This document shows, piece by piece, positions 36,144 to 45,531 of a stretch of 64,000 nt of DNA. Both the position numbers and the translations under genes were made by a program. Under the pieces are notes generated by a model. The model ran no database searches. It was not told where the DNA came from and was given only the letters and a program-made list of their open reading frames with translations. Each line of letters opens with the position of its first letter. Position 1 is the stretch's first letter. Source of the DNA: Pseudoxanthomonas sangjuensis (lineage in GTDB: Bacteria > Pseudomonadota > Gammaproteobacteria > Xanthomonadales > Xanthomonadaceae); contig NZ_PDWR01000020.1 in NCBI RefSeq assembly GCF_010211755.1, positions 1 through 64,000 of the forward strand, given 5' to 3'.

Positions 36144-37310
36144 ATGCTGATCCCGCCGCCCCTGTCGCTGTACGTGCACATGCCGTGGTGCGTGCGCAAA
36201 TGCCCGTACTGCGACTTCAACTCGCACCAGGGCAAGGGCGAGCTGCCGTTCGACGACTACGTCGACGCGCTGCTGCGCGACCTCGACTTCGACCTGCCGC
36301 TGGTCTGGGGCCGTACCGTGCAGACGGTGTTCTTCGGCGGCGGCACGCCGAGCCTGTTCCCGCCGGACAGGATCGACCGCTTCCTGCAGCAGGCCAGCAG
36401 CCGGCTGCGCTTCGCGCCGGGTTGCGAGATCACGCTGGAAACCAACCCCGGCACGGCCGAGCACGGCAGGTTCGGGGAATACCGCAAGGCCGGCGTCAAC
36501 CGCATCAGCTTCGGCATCCAGAGCTTCGACGACGGTTGCCTGCAACGGCTCGGCCGCATCCACGACGGCCGCGAGGCCGAAGCCGCGGTGAAGCTGGCGC
36601 AGGACGCCGGCCTGGACAACCTCAACCTCGACCTGATGTACGCACTGCCGCAGCAGACGCCGGAAATGGCGGAGCACGACCTGCAACGCGCCTTCGCCCT
36701 GCAACCCGCGCACGTCTCGCACTACCAGCTGACGCTGGAGCCGAACACGGTGTTCTTCGCCCGGCCGCCGCAGGGCATTCCCGACGACGACACGGCCTGG
36801 GACATGCAGGAACGCTGCCAGGCGCTGCTCGACGGCGCCGGTTACGCGCAGTACGAAACCAGCGCCTACGCCCGGCCCGGCCGGCAATGCGCGCACAACC
36901 TGAACTACTGGCGCTTCGGCGACTACCTGGGCATCGGCGCCGGCGCGCACGGCAAGATCACCCTGGGCAGCGAGCAGGCGATCCTGCGCCGCTGGAAGCT
37001 GAAGCACCCCACCGCCTACCTCGCCGCGGCCGGCACCGCGCAGGCCATCGGCGGCGACGAGCGCATCGAGCCGGCGCGACGGCCGTTCGAGTTCATGCTG
37101 AATGCGCTGCGCCTGCGCGAAGGCTTCGCCGTGGCCGGTTTCGAGGCCGCGACCGGGCTGACCGGGGCGGAAATCGCCGATGGGCTGGGCCGGGCCGTCC
37201 GCAATGGCTGGCTGGAGCGCGTCGACACGCCGTCCGGCGAACGCTTCGTCCCGACCGAGCTGGGCCGGCGCTTCGCCAACGACATCATCACGCTGTTTCT
37301 GGAAGGCTAA
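36144..37310 (+). CDS. hemW: Radical SAM heme chaperone HemW
   Basis: 388 residues. The SAM-binding cluster motif is CVRKCPYCDF (CxxxCxxC); the fourth cysteine of coproporphyrinogen oxidase HemN is replaced by phenylalanine, identifying HemW. Also 'TVFFGGGTPSLFPPDRIDRF', 'ITLETNPGTAEHGRFGEYRK' and 'VNRISFGIQSFDDGCLQRLG', and a HemN C-terminal domain ('RLREGFAVAGFEAATG'). HemW inserts heme into respiratory proteins. It is often annotated wrongly as HemN. Confidence 0.95.
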   Translation: MLIPPPLSLYVHMPWCVRKCPYCDFNSHQGKGELPFDDYVDALLRDLDFDLPLVWGRTVQTVFFGGGTPSLFPPDRIDRFLQQASSRLRFAPGCEITLETNPGTAEHGRFGEYRKAGVNRISFGIQSFDDGCLQRLGRIHDGREAEAAVKLAQDAGLDNLNLDLMYALPQQTPEMAEHDLQRAFALQPAHVSHYQLTLEPNTVFFARPPQGIPDDDTAWDMQERCQALLDGAGYAQYETSAYARPGRQCAHNLNYWRFGDYLGIGAGAHGKITLGSEQAILRRWKLKHPTAYLAAAGTAQAIGGDERIEPARRPFEFMLNALRLREGFAVAGFEAATGLTGAEIADGLGRAVRNGWLERVDTPSGERFVPTELGRRFANDIITLFLEG

Positions 37311-37357
37311 GCCCCGATGCCGTCTCGACCGGCGGCCCCTCCGGGAATGTGATACAT

Positions 37358-39673
37358 ATGTCGCGGGGAAACCGCCGTCACACTTCTTCGATCTTGATGT
37401 CTCCAGCCAAGCCGCCTGTCCCGGTCCCGTCGCCGGCAACCCTTGCCGCGGCCAGGCTGCCCGTGCGGGTACACCGCATCCTGGACATCTACCTGTCCAA
37501 CCTGACCGGCGAACTGACCGCCCGGGTCAATAACACCCTGCTCGAACTGGAACAGCAGATGTTCCACCGCGCCGAGGCCGCGCACAGCAACGAAGCGCAG
37601 ACCGAACAGCTGGCCAACCTGCACACCCTGCGCCGGCACCGCAGCGACCTGCTGCCGCAGCTGCTGTCGATCCTGGAGGCGCAGCTGGCCTCGATCCGCC
37701 TGCCCCAGCCCGCGTCCGACGGTCCCGGCGCGGGCAGCTACGAATACCGCGACTTGAGCCTGGTCGAAGACGACGTGATGGATCGGGAAGTCGCGCTGCG
37801 CGACATCGTGCGCCGCCACGAAACCCGCTCGCACACGGCGCTGTACCTGCTTGGCCAGCGCTTCGGCGTGCTGGCCGGTTCGCCGGCCTTCGACGTTTCG
37901 CGCATCCCCGGCGGGCCGCAGTCGCTGTGCAGCGCCCTGCACGACGCCGCCCCGTTGCTGCGGATCGACCTGGAGTCGCAGCTGCTGCTGTACCGGGCGT
38001 TCGAACAGCGCGCGCTGGCCGAATACGACGGCTGGCTGGGCGTGCTGAACGGGCTGCTGGCCGGCGAAGGCGTGCTGCCCGGCCTGATCTTCCTGCCGCC
38101 GCGTACCCGCACCGAGCGCGCGACCCTGCCGCCGGAAACGAAGCCGCGGGAAGGCAGCTCGGCTGCGTACGCGCGTCGCGAGCGGCCGATGACCGACTGG
38201 AGCGGGCTGTCGCCGTCGGCGTGGAACACGCTGATGACGGCGATCGCCAGCCGGGCCGCACCGGAAGGCAACGCCCCGGCAGCGGGCGACGCCGAGGCTT
38301 TCGCCGGCCTGCAGCAATTGCTGTCGGGCCGCCGGGCGCGGACCGCCGCGACCAATCCCGCGGCCGCTTCGCCTGCGGCCGGCGGCACGCCGGTGCCCAC
38401 CGGCGACGTGCTTTCCGCGCTGCGGGCGCTGCAGGCGCAGCCGGTACGGCTGGCCGACGGCATCCCGCACCGCACCCTGCAGGACCTGCGCGACCACCTG
38501 CTCGCCCAGGCCCGCTCGCGCTTCGGTGCCGGCGCCACGCTGACCCAGCAGGACGCCGACACCTTCGAGCTGCTCGACATGCTCTACAGCGAGATCGAGC
38601 GCGAGGTCCGGCGCGACGCGCCCGCGGCCGAAATGCTGGTCAAGCTGCAGGCGCCGGTGGCGCAGGCCGCGCTGCGCGACACCGGTTTCTTCGTGCGCCC
38701 GCAGCACCCGGCGCGCGAACTGCTGAACACGGTCGCGGAATCCGGCGCCGTGTGGCTCGACGACGGCGGCGATCCGCACCTGGTGCAGCGGCTACGCCAG
38801 ACCGTCGACAAGGTGGTCACCCACTACGACGGCGACGAGGCGGTGTTCGAACAGGCCAACCGCGAGGTGCAGGACCACTTCCTGGCGGCGGCGCGCAAGG
38901 CCGAGCTCACCGAGCGCCGCCACGTCGAGGCCGCGCGCGGCAAGGACCGGCTGGAAACGGCCAAGTTGCGTGCCGCCGAGACCGTCGAGGCGGCGCTGAA
39001 GGAACGGCAGCAGCCGAAATTCGTGCAGGCCCTGCTGAAGCAGGCCTGGGCCGACGTGCTGACCCTGGCCCTGCTGCGCAACGGCGAGGATTCGCCGCAG
39101 TGGCAGGAAGCGCTGGACCTGACCGGGCGCATCGCCGCTATCACCAGCGGCGCCGATGCGGTCGCCGACGAGGAACTGGCGGCCCGCGTCGAAAGCGAAC
39201 TGGTCCAGGTCGGCTACCACGAGGACGAGGCGGCGGCGATCGCGCGCCGCCTGTCCAGCACCGGCGACGACGACACCTCGCGCACCGAACTGACCGCCAG
39301 GCTGAAGGCCCGCGCCAAGCTGGGCGAACAGAACGAGGTCAGGAAGAAGGTGCAGGCGCCGCGCACGCCGCGCGAACAGGAGCTGTACGACTACCTGCGC
39401 ACGCTGCCGTTCGGCAGCTGGTTCGAGTTCATCCGCAACCAGCAGGGCGATGTCGTCCGCCAGCGCCTGTCCTGGTACAGCCCGGTCACCGACCACGCAC
39501 TGTTCGTCAACCAGCGCGGCCAGCCGGTCGGCGAGCAATCGCTGGACAGCGTGGCGCGGCTGATGGCGCAGGACCAGGTGCGCGTGGTCACCGAGGACCG
39601 CGGCCGCCTGATCGACCGCGCCTGGCGCGCCACGCTCGGCGCACTGCGCAGCATCACCGGAGGGGGCCAGTGA
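37358..39673 (+). CDS. DUF1631 family protein
   Basis: 771 residues from the ATG at 37358 (MSRGNRRHTSSILMSPAK); the ATG at 37397 gives 758 residues and may be the real start. No signal peptide or membrane helix. Largely alpha-helical with long predicted coiled regions ('RLPVRVHRILDIYLSNLTGE', 'LRRHRSDLLPQLLSILEAQL', 'RRHVEAARGKDRLETAKLRA') and a C-terminal beta-rich unit ('LPFGSWFEFIRNQQGDVVRQ', 'RLSWYSPVTDHALFVNQRGQ'), which resembles a PilZ-type beta barrel. DUF1631 is conserved in Xanthomonadaceae and Pseudomonadaceae; no function is established. The stop overlaps the next gene, a PilZ protein, by four bases, suggesting c-di-GMP-related work. Confidence 0.85.
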   Translation: MSRGNRRHTSSILMSPAKPPVPVPSPATLAAARLPVRVHRILDIYLSNLTGELTARVNNTLLELEQQMFHRAEAAHSNEAQTEQLANLHTLRRHRSDLLPQLLSILEAQLASIRLPQPASDGPGAGSYEYRDLSLVEDDVMDREVALRDIVRRHETRSHTALYLLGQRFGVLAGSPAFDVSRIPGGPQSLCSALHDAAPLLRIDLESQLLLYRAFEQRALAEYDGWLGVLNGLLAGEGVLPGLIFLPPRTRTERATLPPETKPREGSSAAYARRERPMTDWSGLSPSAWNTLMTAIASRAAPEGNAPAAGDAEAFAGLQQLLSGRRARTAATNPAAASPAAGGTPVPTGDVLSALRALQAQPVRLADGIPHRTLQDLRDHLLAQARSRFGAGATLTQQDADTFELLDMLYSEIEREVRRDAPAAEMLVKLQAPVAQAALRDTGFFVRPQHPARELLNTVAESGAVWLDDGGDPHLVQRLRQTVDKVVTHYDGDEAVFEQANREVQDHFLAAARKAELTERRHVEAARGKDRLETAKLRAAETVEAALKERQQPKFVQALLKQAWADVLTLALLRNGEDSPQWQEALDLTGRIAAITSGADAVADEELAARVESELVQVGYHEDEAAAIARRLSSTGDDDTSRTELTARLKARAKLGEQNEVRKKVQAPRTPREQELYDYLRTLPFGSWFEFIRNQQGDVVRQRLSWYSPVTDHALFVNQRGQPVGEQSLDSVARLMAQDQVRVVTEDRGRLIDRAWRATLGALRSITGGGQ

Positions 39674-40017
39674 ACCACGACACCCGCCGCGCGCTGCGCC
39701 GCAACGTGCCGCAGCCGGTCATGGTGACCGATGCGATGACCGGCGACATCGTCGGCCGCCTGGGCAACATTTCCGAAACCGGCATGCTGCTGGTCGCCGG
39801 CGCGCCGCTGGTCGAGGACGCGCTGTACCAGATGCAGTTCCGGCTCGGCGACGGCCAGTACCGCGACGTCCTGGTCGACGCCGGCGCGCACCTGCAGTGG
39901 ATCGGCCCGGCCAACACGCCCGGCCAGGTGTGGATGGGGCTGCGCTTCGTGACCCTGTCCGACGCGCATCGCGCGGCGTTGCGGGCATGGATGGCCACGC
40001 TGGACGCGAACCACTGA
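39670..40017 (+). CDS. PilZ-domain c-di-GMP-binding protein
   Basis: 115 residues, GTG start overlapping the DUF1631 stop (GTGA). A single PilZ domain: RxxxR is carried by 'RRALRRNVPQPV' and the second motif is NISETG (D/NxSxxG), so both c-di-GMP contact sites are present. It likely senses c-di-GMP produced by GGDEF proteins such as the one at 46321. Translational coupling to DUF1631 suggests a physical partnership. Confidence 0.9.
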   Translation: MNHDTRRALRRNVPQPVMVTDAMTGDIVGRLGNISETGMLLVAGAPLVEDALYQMQFRLGDGQYRDVLVDAGAHLQWIGPANTPGQVWMGLRFVTLSDAHRAALRAWMATLDANH

Positions 40018-40087
40018 CGCCGCGTCCACGCCACGGCCGCGCCGCTTGCGGCAAAATGGCGCTTTCCCGCACGCAGCACGCCATCCG

Positions 40088-41413
40088 ATGAGCGCCACCG
40101 ACCCGTCTTCCCTGTACGCCGACCACCTGAGCGAACTCAAGCGCCGCGCCGACGAAGCGCTGGCGCGCAGCGGCTTCGACCACCTGGTCGTGCCCAGCGG
40201 CACCCAGCACTGGCAGGTGTTCGACGACCGCGACTATCCGTACGCGGTCAATCCGCAGTTCAAGCACTGGCTGCCGCTGACCAGGCTGCCGTATTCGTGG
40301 CTGGTGCATACGCCGGGCAGGAAGCCGCAGGTGATCTATTACCAGCCGCGCGACTACTGGCACGTGGTGCCGGACGCGCCGAACGGCTGGTGGGTCGAAC
40401 ACTTCGACATCCACGTGATCCGCAAGCCGGAGGACGCCCTCGCCCTGCTGCCGAAGCCGGCCGCGCGCTGCGCGATCGTCGGCGAGGCGCAGAGCGCGCT
40501 CGGCGACTACGCGCCGAACAACCCCGAGGCGGCGATCAACTACCTGGAATACCGGCGCTCGTACAAGACCCCGTACGAGATCGCGCTGATGCGCCAGGCG
40601 CAGCGCACCGCGGTGCGCGGCCACCGCGCCGCCGAGGCCGCGTTCCGCGAGGGCCGCAGCGAATTCGACATCCACATGGCCTACTGCGCCGCCGCCGGCC
40701 AGGACGCCAACGACCTGCCCTACGGCAACATCATCGCGTTGAACGAGCACGGCGCGGTGCTGCATTACACCGACCTGGGCCGCGCCGCGCCGTCGCCGCT
40801 GCGCAGTTTCCTGATCGACGCCGGCGCCAGCGCGTGCGGCTACGCCGCCGACATCACCCGCACCTACGCGAAGGACGCCGGCGGCGAGTTCCAGGCGCTG
40901 ATCGACGCGGTCGATGCCGCCCAGCAGAAGATGTGCGCCGCGGTCCGCGCCGGGGTCGACTACAAGCAATTGCACATCGACGCGCACCTGCAGCTGATGG
41001 CGATCCTGAAGGACTTCGGCGTGATCAGGGTGTCGCCGCAGACGGCGCTGGAATCGGGCGTCAGCTTCGCCTTCTTCCCGCACGGCCTGGGCCACCCGAT
41101 CGGCCTGCAGGTGCACGACGTCGCCGGCTTCGCCGAAAGCGACCGCGGCGGGAAGATCCCGCGCCCGGAAGGCCACCCGTACCTGCGCATGACCCGCGTG
41201 CTGGAACCGGGCATGGTGGTGACGATCGAGCCGGGCATCTACTTCATCGACATGCTGCTCGAGGAACTGAAGGAGAAGGGCGTCGCCGACCAGGTCGACT
41301 GGTCGCGCGTCGACGCGTTCCGCCCCTACGGCGGCATCCGCATCGAGGACGACGTGCTGTGCACCGATGGCGCGCCGGAGAACCTGACCCGGCCGGCGTT
41401 CGCGGCGGCGTGA
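40088..41413 (+). CDS. pepQ: Xaa-Pro dipeptidase (prolidase)
   Basis: 441 residues. M24 pita-bread fold with five dimetal ligands: 'FLIDAGASACGYAADITRTY' (two aspartates), FPHGLGHPIGLQVHD (histidine), VVTIEPGIYF (glutamate) and 'YGGIRIEDDVLCTDG' (glutamate). Cytosolic; splits dipeptides with C-terminal proline, and homologues of this subfamily also hydrolyse organophosphates. Starts 70 bases after the PilZ gene. The protein at 44200 is a separate aminopeptidase P. Confidence 0.95.
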   Translation: MSATDPSSLYADHLSELKRRADEALARSGFDHLVVPSGTQHWQVFDDRDYPYAVNPQFKHWLPLTRLPYSWLVHTPGRKPQVIYYQPRDYWHVVPDAPNGWWVEHFDIHVIRKPEDALALLPKPAARCAIVGEAQSALGDYAPNNPEAAINYLEYRRSYKTPYEIALMRQAQRTAVRGHRAAEAAFREGRSEFDIHMAYCAAAGQDANDLPYGNIIALNEHGAVLHYTDLGRAAPSPLRSFLIDAGASACGYAADITRTYAKDAGGEFQALIDAVDAAQQKMCAAVRAGVDYKQLHIDAHLQLMAILKDFGVIRVSPQTALESGVSFAFFPHGLGHPIGLQVHDVAGFAESDRGGKIPRPEGHPYLRMTRVLEPGMVVTIEPGIYFIDMLLEELKEKGVADQVDWSRVDAFRPYGGIRIEDDVLCTDGAPENLTRPAFAAA

Positions 41414-41424
41414 GCCACAATCTC

Positions 41425-41454
41425 GCAGGGGCATGGCACACGCCGCGCCCCTGC
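41425..41454 (+). terminator. Possible terminator hairpin after pepQ
   Basis: GCAGGGGC (41425-41432) and GCCCCTGC (41447-41454) form an 8-bp stem about 12 bases after the pepQ stop. No T tract follows, so it may be an RNA structure or repeat rather than an intrinsic terminator. Confidence 0.3.
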
Positions 41455-41585
41455 GACGCGGCGCCCCCCCTGCGGCGCCAACAACGCCGCGATCCCGTTG
41501 GCCCTGCGTAAAGCCCTGCATGGCCGTGCGCGGGAGAAAAGCCGCCGGGCAAGCTCGGCACTACGTTACGACCAGCCTGCCGGGT

Positions 41586-41966
41586 TCATGACCCGGGCGC
41601 CGACTTCAGATTGCAGACGGGATGCGGCTGGCCGGCGCGGTCGTTGACGCACAGGCGGAAGTCGGGCAACCCGGCCAAGCGGTGGTGATCGTTCACCGCC
41701 AGGCTGAAGCTCTGCAGCAGCTTGCCTTCGCAGGCGGTATCGGCGTCGGCATCGCAATCGCCGAACAGGGTGTAGTGGCAGCGGCCGCTGGCGCTGTGCC
41801 GGCATTCGAAATCGGCGATGCCGTTGGCGACCCTGACCCGCGCGTCGACGCGCCACTCGCCGTTCTCGCTGCTGCGATAGACGAAGGTGCGGGTGCCGGG
41901 CGAGCAGGCGGCCAGCACGGACGCCAGGCAAAGCACGGCGATGGGCACGGCGATGGCGTTACGCAT
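41586..41966 (-). CDS. Small cysteine-rich lipoprotein, unknown function
   Basis: 126 residues. The signal peptide ends in lipobox VLAAC (Cys21). Six further cysteines in the mature part (ECRH, RCHY, GDCDA, ACEG, LCVN, VCNL) could form three disulfides. Other visible text: 'VYRSSENGEWRVDARVRV' and 'YTLFGDCDADADTACEGK'. I do not recognise the family. It lies 57 bases downstream of the LytTR regulator on the same strand, so it may belong to that operon. Confidence 0.75.
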   Translation of the reverse strand: MRNAIAVPIAVLCLASVLAACSPGTRTFVYRSSENGEWRVDARVRVANGIADFECRHSASGRCHYTLFGDCDADADTACEGKLLQSFSLAVNDHHRLAGLPDFRLCVNDRAGQPHPVCNLKSAPGS

Positions 41967-42023
41967 GGCGGGATCTCCGGAAGGTTTCGGCGTGGATGCG
42001 AAGCGGTGTCGCGCCGGATCGAC

Positions 42024-42794
42024 TTACATGTTCCGGAACAACGCCATGAACGGCTGGCTCACGACCAGCGTTTCCGGGCGCGCCTTGAGCCGCACGACGC
42101 CCTTGCCGCTGTCGTCGCGCACGATCGAGGCGATGGCGCGCAGGTTGACGATGGTCGAGCGGTGGATCTGCTTGAAATGGGTGGGATCGAGCGCGGCCAG
42201 CAGGTCCTTGATCGGCGTGCGCAGCAAGGCCTCGCCTTCGGCGGTGACCACGGTGGTGTATTTGTCCGCGGCGCGGAAGTACAGCACGTCGTCGATGCCG
42301 ATCAGGCGCGTCTCGCGGCCCACGCTGGCGGTGATCCAGGTCAATGGCGGCTGGCCGCGGCCGGCCGGCATGCCCTGCCCCAGTTTGCGCAGCAGTTCGG
42401 CCAGCGCGGCGCTGTCGGCCTCGGCTTCGCCCGCGCGCGCCTGCAGCCGCGCCACGGTGGCGGCCAGGCGTTCCGGCGCCACCGGCTTGAGCAGGTAATC
42501 CACCGCGCCGCGTTCGAACGCGTCGATGGCGTACTGGTCGTACGCGGTGGTGAACACGATGCGCGTGCGCGGGCTGGCCTCGGCCGCCGCCGCCGCGACG
42601 TCCAGGCCGGTCAGCCCGGGCATGCGGATGTCGAGGAAGGCGACTTCCGGCTTGTGCTCGGCGATGGCCTCCAGGGCGCTGGCGCCGTCCTCGCATTCGG
42701 CCGCGATTTCCAATGCCGGCCACGCCTGCGCCAGCGCATCGACCAGCGCATCGCGCAGCAAGGTTTCGTCTTCGGCGATGACGGCCTTAGCCAT
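42024..42794 (-). CDS. LytTR-family response regulator
   Basis: 256 residues. Receiver domain with acidic pocket EDE (residues 8-10), phosphoacceptor Asp55 in VAFLDIRMPG, Thr in 'RIVFTTAYDQ' and Lys in 'DYLLKPV'. The C-terminal LytTR DNA-binding domain (about 150-256) has 'DVLYFRAADKYTTVVTAEGE' and 'FKQIHRSTIVNLRAIASIVR'. Partner of the adjacent histidine kinase, whose stop overlaps its start by eight bases. Target genes are unknown, but the kinase and lipoprotein neighbours suggest envelope regulation. Confidence 0.93.
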   Translation of the reverse strand: MAKAVIAEDETLLRDALVDALAQAWPALEIAAECEDGASALEAIAEHKPEVAFLDIRMPGLTGLDVAAAAAEASPRTRIVFTTAYDQYAIDAFERGAVDYLLKPVAPERLAATVARLQARAGEAEADSAALAELLRKLGQGMPAGRGQPPLTWITASVGRETRLIGIDDVLYFRAADKYTTVVTAEGEALLRTPIKDLLAALDPTHFKQIHRSTIVNLRAIASIVRDDSGKGVVRLKARPETLVVSQPFMALFRNM

Positions 42795-44049
42795 GGGCCA
42801 TGTCCCGCGCTGGTTCTTGGGCGGCGGGCACCGAGATCGTCGCCGCCACGCCCGCCGGGAAATTGGCGACTACCGCCAGCGCCGCGGCGCCGCCGTAGAG
42901 CAATTGCAGGCGTTCGCGCACGTTCTTCAGGCCGATGCCGGTGCCGCCGGGCTTGGCCGCACTGAAGCCTTCGCCGTCGTCGGCCACGGTGACCGCCACG
43001 GCATCGTCGCTGCGGCGCGCGCGGATCCACACCGTGCCGCCCGAGGTCTTCGGCTCCAGCCCGTGCTTGATCGCGTTCTCCACCAGCGTCTGCAGCATCA
43101 TCGGCGGCAACGGGGTGCCGCGCAGCGCGTCGGGCACGTCGACCTGCACGGCCAGGCGCGGCCCCATGCGGATCTTCAGGATTTCCAGGTAGGCGATGGC
43201 GCGCTCGAGTTCCTCGCCCAGCGTGGACCACGCATCGTCGGTGCGCGGCAGCGAATGGCGCAGGTACTGGATCAGGTGGCCGAGCATGGTTTCGGCGCGT
43301 TCCGGGTCGCTGCGGGTCAGCAACTGCGCGCTGGCCAGCGTGTTGTAGAGGAAATGCGGCTCCACCTGCGCGTGCAGCAGGCTCAGCTTGGCCACGGTGA
43401 GGTCCTTTTCCACCGTGGTGCGCTGGGCATCGGCCTGCTCGTTGCGGCGGCGCTCGGCCACGCGGCGGGTGACGGCGCGGGCGATGGCCTCGGCGTTCTC
43501 CAGGTTGGTGCCGTCGTCGACGCGGAACCAGTCGCTCCACGCCCCGCTCTCGGGTTCGCAGACCAGGGTGACGCTGCCGCTGTCGTGCCCGGGGGTCACG
43601 GTGGCCAGGATCTGGTTGCGCGGCACGCCGAACCATTCCAGCGGATTCCAGCGCCCCAGCGGATTGCGGCCGTAGGGATCGGGGCGGCGCACCTTCGCCT
43701 TGATCTGCAGGCTGTCGCGCGCGCTTTCCACCTCCTCGACGCGCGGCAGCTCGCGGATCGCGGCGTCGAGCAGGTCGAAGGCTTCGCCGGCCTCGAACGG
43801 AATCTCGATCTGCCGGCGCTGGCGGTTGCCCAAGGTGCCGCCGTCGGTGCGGCCGGCGATCAGGCGCACCCGGCGCAGGTGCGAGAACGCGCCGGTGATC
43901 ACGAACACCAGCACCGCGGCGCCGGCCAACACGACCGGCCACGGATCAGCGCCACGGAACAGCAGGCCATTCCACAGCAGCGCGGCCAGGAAGAACACGC
44001 CGACCCAGGCAGCGACCAGGCGAATCAGGAAGAAGCAGTTGCGGATCAC
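42787..44049 (-). CDS. LytS/YehU-type sensor histidine kinase
   Basis: 420 residues from a GTG (VIRNCFFLIRLVAAWVG). Two transmembrane helices near 5-30 and 36-60, then an unusual cytoplasmic region (about 70-200, 'RRQIEIPFEAGEAFDLLDAA', 'DPYGRNPLGRWNPLEWFG') before the His_kinase domain with phosphoacceptor in HAQVEPHFLYNTLASAQLL and an HATPase domain ('LVENAIKHGL', 'VADDGEGFSAAKPGGTGIGL'). The small periplasmic loop leaves little room for a periplasmic sensor, so the membrane helices or the cytoplasmic region probably sense. Overlaps the response regulator by eight bases. Longer upstream frame was rejected as too Arg-rich. Confidence 0.88.
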   Translation of the reverse strand: MIRNCFFLIRLVAAWVGVFFLAALLWNGLLFRGADPWPVVLAGAAVLVFVITGAFSHLRRVRLIAGRTDGGTLGNRQRRQIEIPFEAGEAFDLLDAAIRELPRVEEVESARDSLQIKAKVRRPDPYGRNPLGRWNPLEWFGVPRNQILATVTPGHDSGSVTLVCEPESGAWSDWFRVDDGTNLENAEAIARAVTRRVAERRRNEQADAQRTTVEKDLTVAKLSLLHAQVEPHFLYNTLASAQLLTRSDPERAETMLGHLIQYLRHSLPRTDDAWSTLGEELERAIAYLEILKIRMGPRLAVQVDVPDALRGTPLPPMMLQTLVENAIKHGLEPKTSGGTVWIRARRSDDAVAVTVADDGEGFSAAKPGGTGIGLKNVRERLQLLYGGAAALAVVANFPAGVAATISVPAAQEPARDMAHG

Positions 44050-44199
44050 GGTGGCGGTTCCGTCGCGGGAAGATGCGGCGAAGCATAGTCGCGACCGGCG
44101 GCCGGGGAAGCGCCGTTGCGACGAAACGCCGCTGGCGGCGACGAAACCGGCCATGCAGGGAGGCAGGCGCATCGGGGCGCGGCCCCGGCCTGCGACCCG

Positions 44200-45522
44200 T
44201 CACGACGCCATCAGCGCCTCGATCTCGTCGGCACTGCGCGCCAGCTTGTCGGTCAGCACGCGATGCCCGTCGGCGGTGATGACGATGTCGTCCTCGGTGC
44301 GGATGCCGATGCCGCGCCACTTCGCGTCGACCGTGGCGTCGTCGGGGCGAATGTACAGGCCCGGCTCGATGGTGAAGGCCATGCCCGGCTCGAGCAGGCG
44401 CGATTCGCCGTCGATGCGGTATTCGCCGACGTCGTGCACGTCCAGGCCCAGCCAGTGCCCGCTCTTGTGCGGGTAGAAGCGCTTGTAGCCGCCTTCGGCG
44501 ATCAGCTTGCCGGCCTTGCCCTTCAGCAGGCCCAGGTGCAGCAACCCTTCCGTCAGCACTTCGACCGCGGCGTTGTGCCCGGCCTCGTAGGGCGCGCCCG
44601 GCTTCGCCTGCGCCAGCGCCGCCGCCTGCGCCGCGCCGACCAGGTCGTGCAGCGCGCGCTGTTCCTTCGAGAAACGGCCGCCGACCGGGAAGGTGCGGGT
44701 GATGTCCGACGCGTAGCCGCGGTATTCGGCGCCGGCGTCGACCAGCACCAGGTCGCCCGCCTTCGCCGCCGCGTTGTTGGCGCGGTAGTGCAGCACGCAG
44801 CCGTTGGCGCCGGCGCCGACGATGCTGCCGTAGGCCGGCCACGCGTCGGCGGCGCGGAACACCCGCTCCACTTCCGCCTGCAGCTCGTACTCGCGCACGC
44901 CGGATTTCGCCGCGCGCATCGCCGCTTCGTGCGCCCGCACGCTGATGTCGGCAGCCTGCTGCATCAGCCTGATTTCGTCCTTCGACTTGAACAGGCGCAT
45001 CTCGTGCAGCAGGTGGCCGAGTTCGAGGAACTCGTGCGGCGGCTGCGCGCCGTGGCGGACCTGCGCGCGCACGCGGTTGACCCAGCCGATCAGCTTGAGG
45101 TCGAAGTCGGCGTCGCGGCCGAAATGGTAGTAGACGCGGCCGCGGCCTTCGAGCAGGCCCGGCAGGATCTCGTCGAGGTCGTCGATCGGGTAGGCATCGT
45201 CCATGCCGAACACGTCGACCGCGCCTTCCTGGCCGTAGCGCGGGCCGTCCCAGCTTTCGCGCTCGGGATCGCGTTCGCGGCAGAACAGCAGCGCCTCGCC
45301 GTGCCGGCGCCCCGGCACCAGCACCAGCACCGCCTCGGGTTCGGGGAAACCGCTGAGGTACCAGAAATCGGAATCCTGCCGGTACGGGTAATGCGTGTCG
45401 TGGCTGCGCACGCGTTCCGGCGCGGCCGGCAGCACCAGGATGGCGTCGTCGCCGGCCATGCGCATCAGCTGCTTGCGGCGACGGGCGAATTCGGTGGCGG
45501 AGATGCCGGCAAGGGACTTCAT
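44200..45522 (-). CDS. pepP: Xaa-Pro aminopeptidase (aminopeptidase P)
   Basis: 440 residues. M24B pattern with N-terminal 'HDTHYPYRQDSDFWYLSGFP' and catalytic domain ligands: 'LVLVDAGAEYRGYASDITRT' (two aspartates), 'PHKSGHWLGLDVHDVG' (histidine), 'FTIEPGLYIRPDD' (glutamate) and 'IGIRTEDDIVIT' (glutamate). It removes N-terminal residues before proline in the cytosol. The ygfB-pepP order is widespread in gammaproteobacteria. A 23-bp inverted repeat lies in the 88-base spacer from ygfB. Confidence 0.96.
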   Translation of the reverse strand: MKSLAGISATEFARRRKQLMRMAGDDAILVLPAAPERVRSHDTHYPYRQDSDFWYLSGFPEPEAVLVLVPGRRHGEALLFCRERDPERESWDGPRYGQEGAVDVFGMDDAYPIDDLDEILPGLLEGRGRVYYHFGRDADFDLKLIGWVNRVRAQVRHGAQPPHEFLELGHLLHEMRLFKSKDEIRLMQQAADISVRAHEAAMRAAKSGVREYELQAEVERVFRAADAWPAYGSIVGAGANGCVLHYRANNAAAKAGDLVLVDAGAEYRGYASDITRTFPVGGRFSKEQRALHDLVGAAQAAALAQAKPGAPYEAGHNAAVEVLTEGLLHLGLLKGKAGKLIAEGGYKRFYPHKSGHWLGLDVHDVGEYRIDGESRLLEPGMAFTIEPGLYIRPDDATVDAKWRGIGIRTEDDIVITADGHRVLTDKLARSADEIEALMAS

Positions 45523-45531
45523 CTAGCTCTT

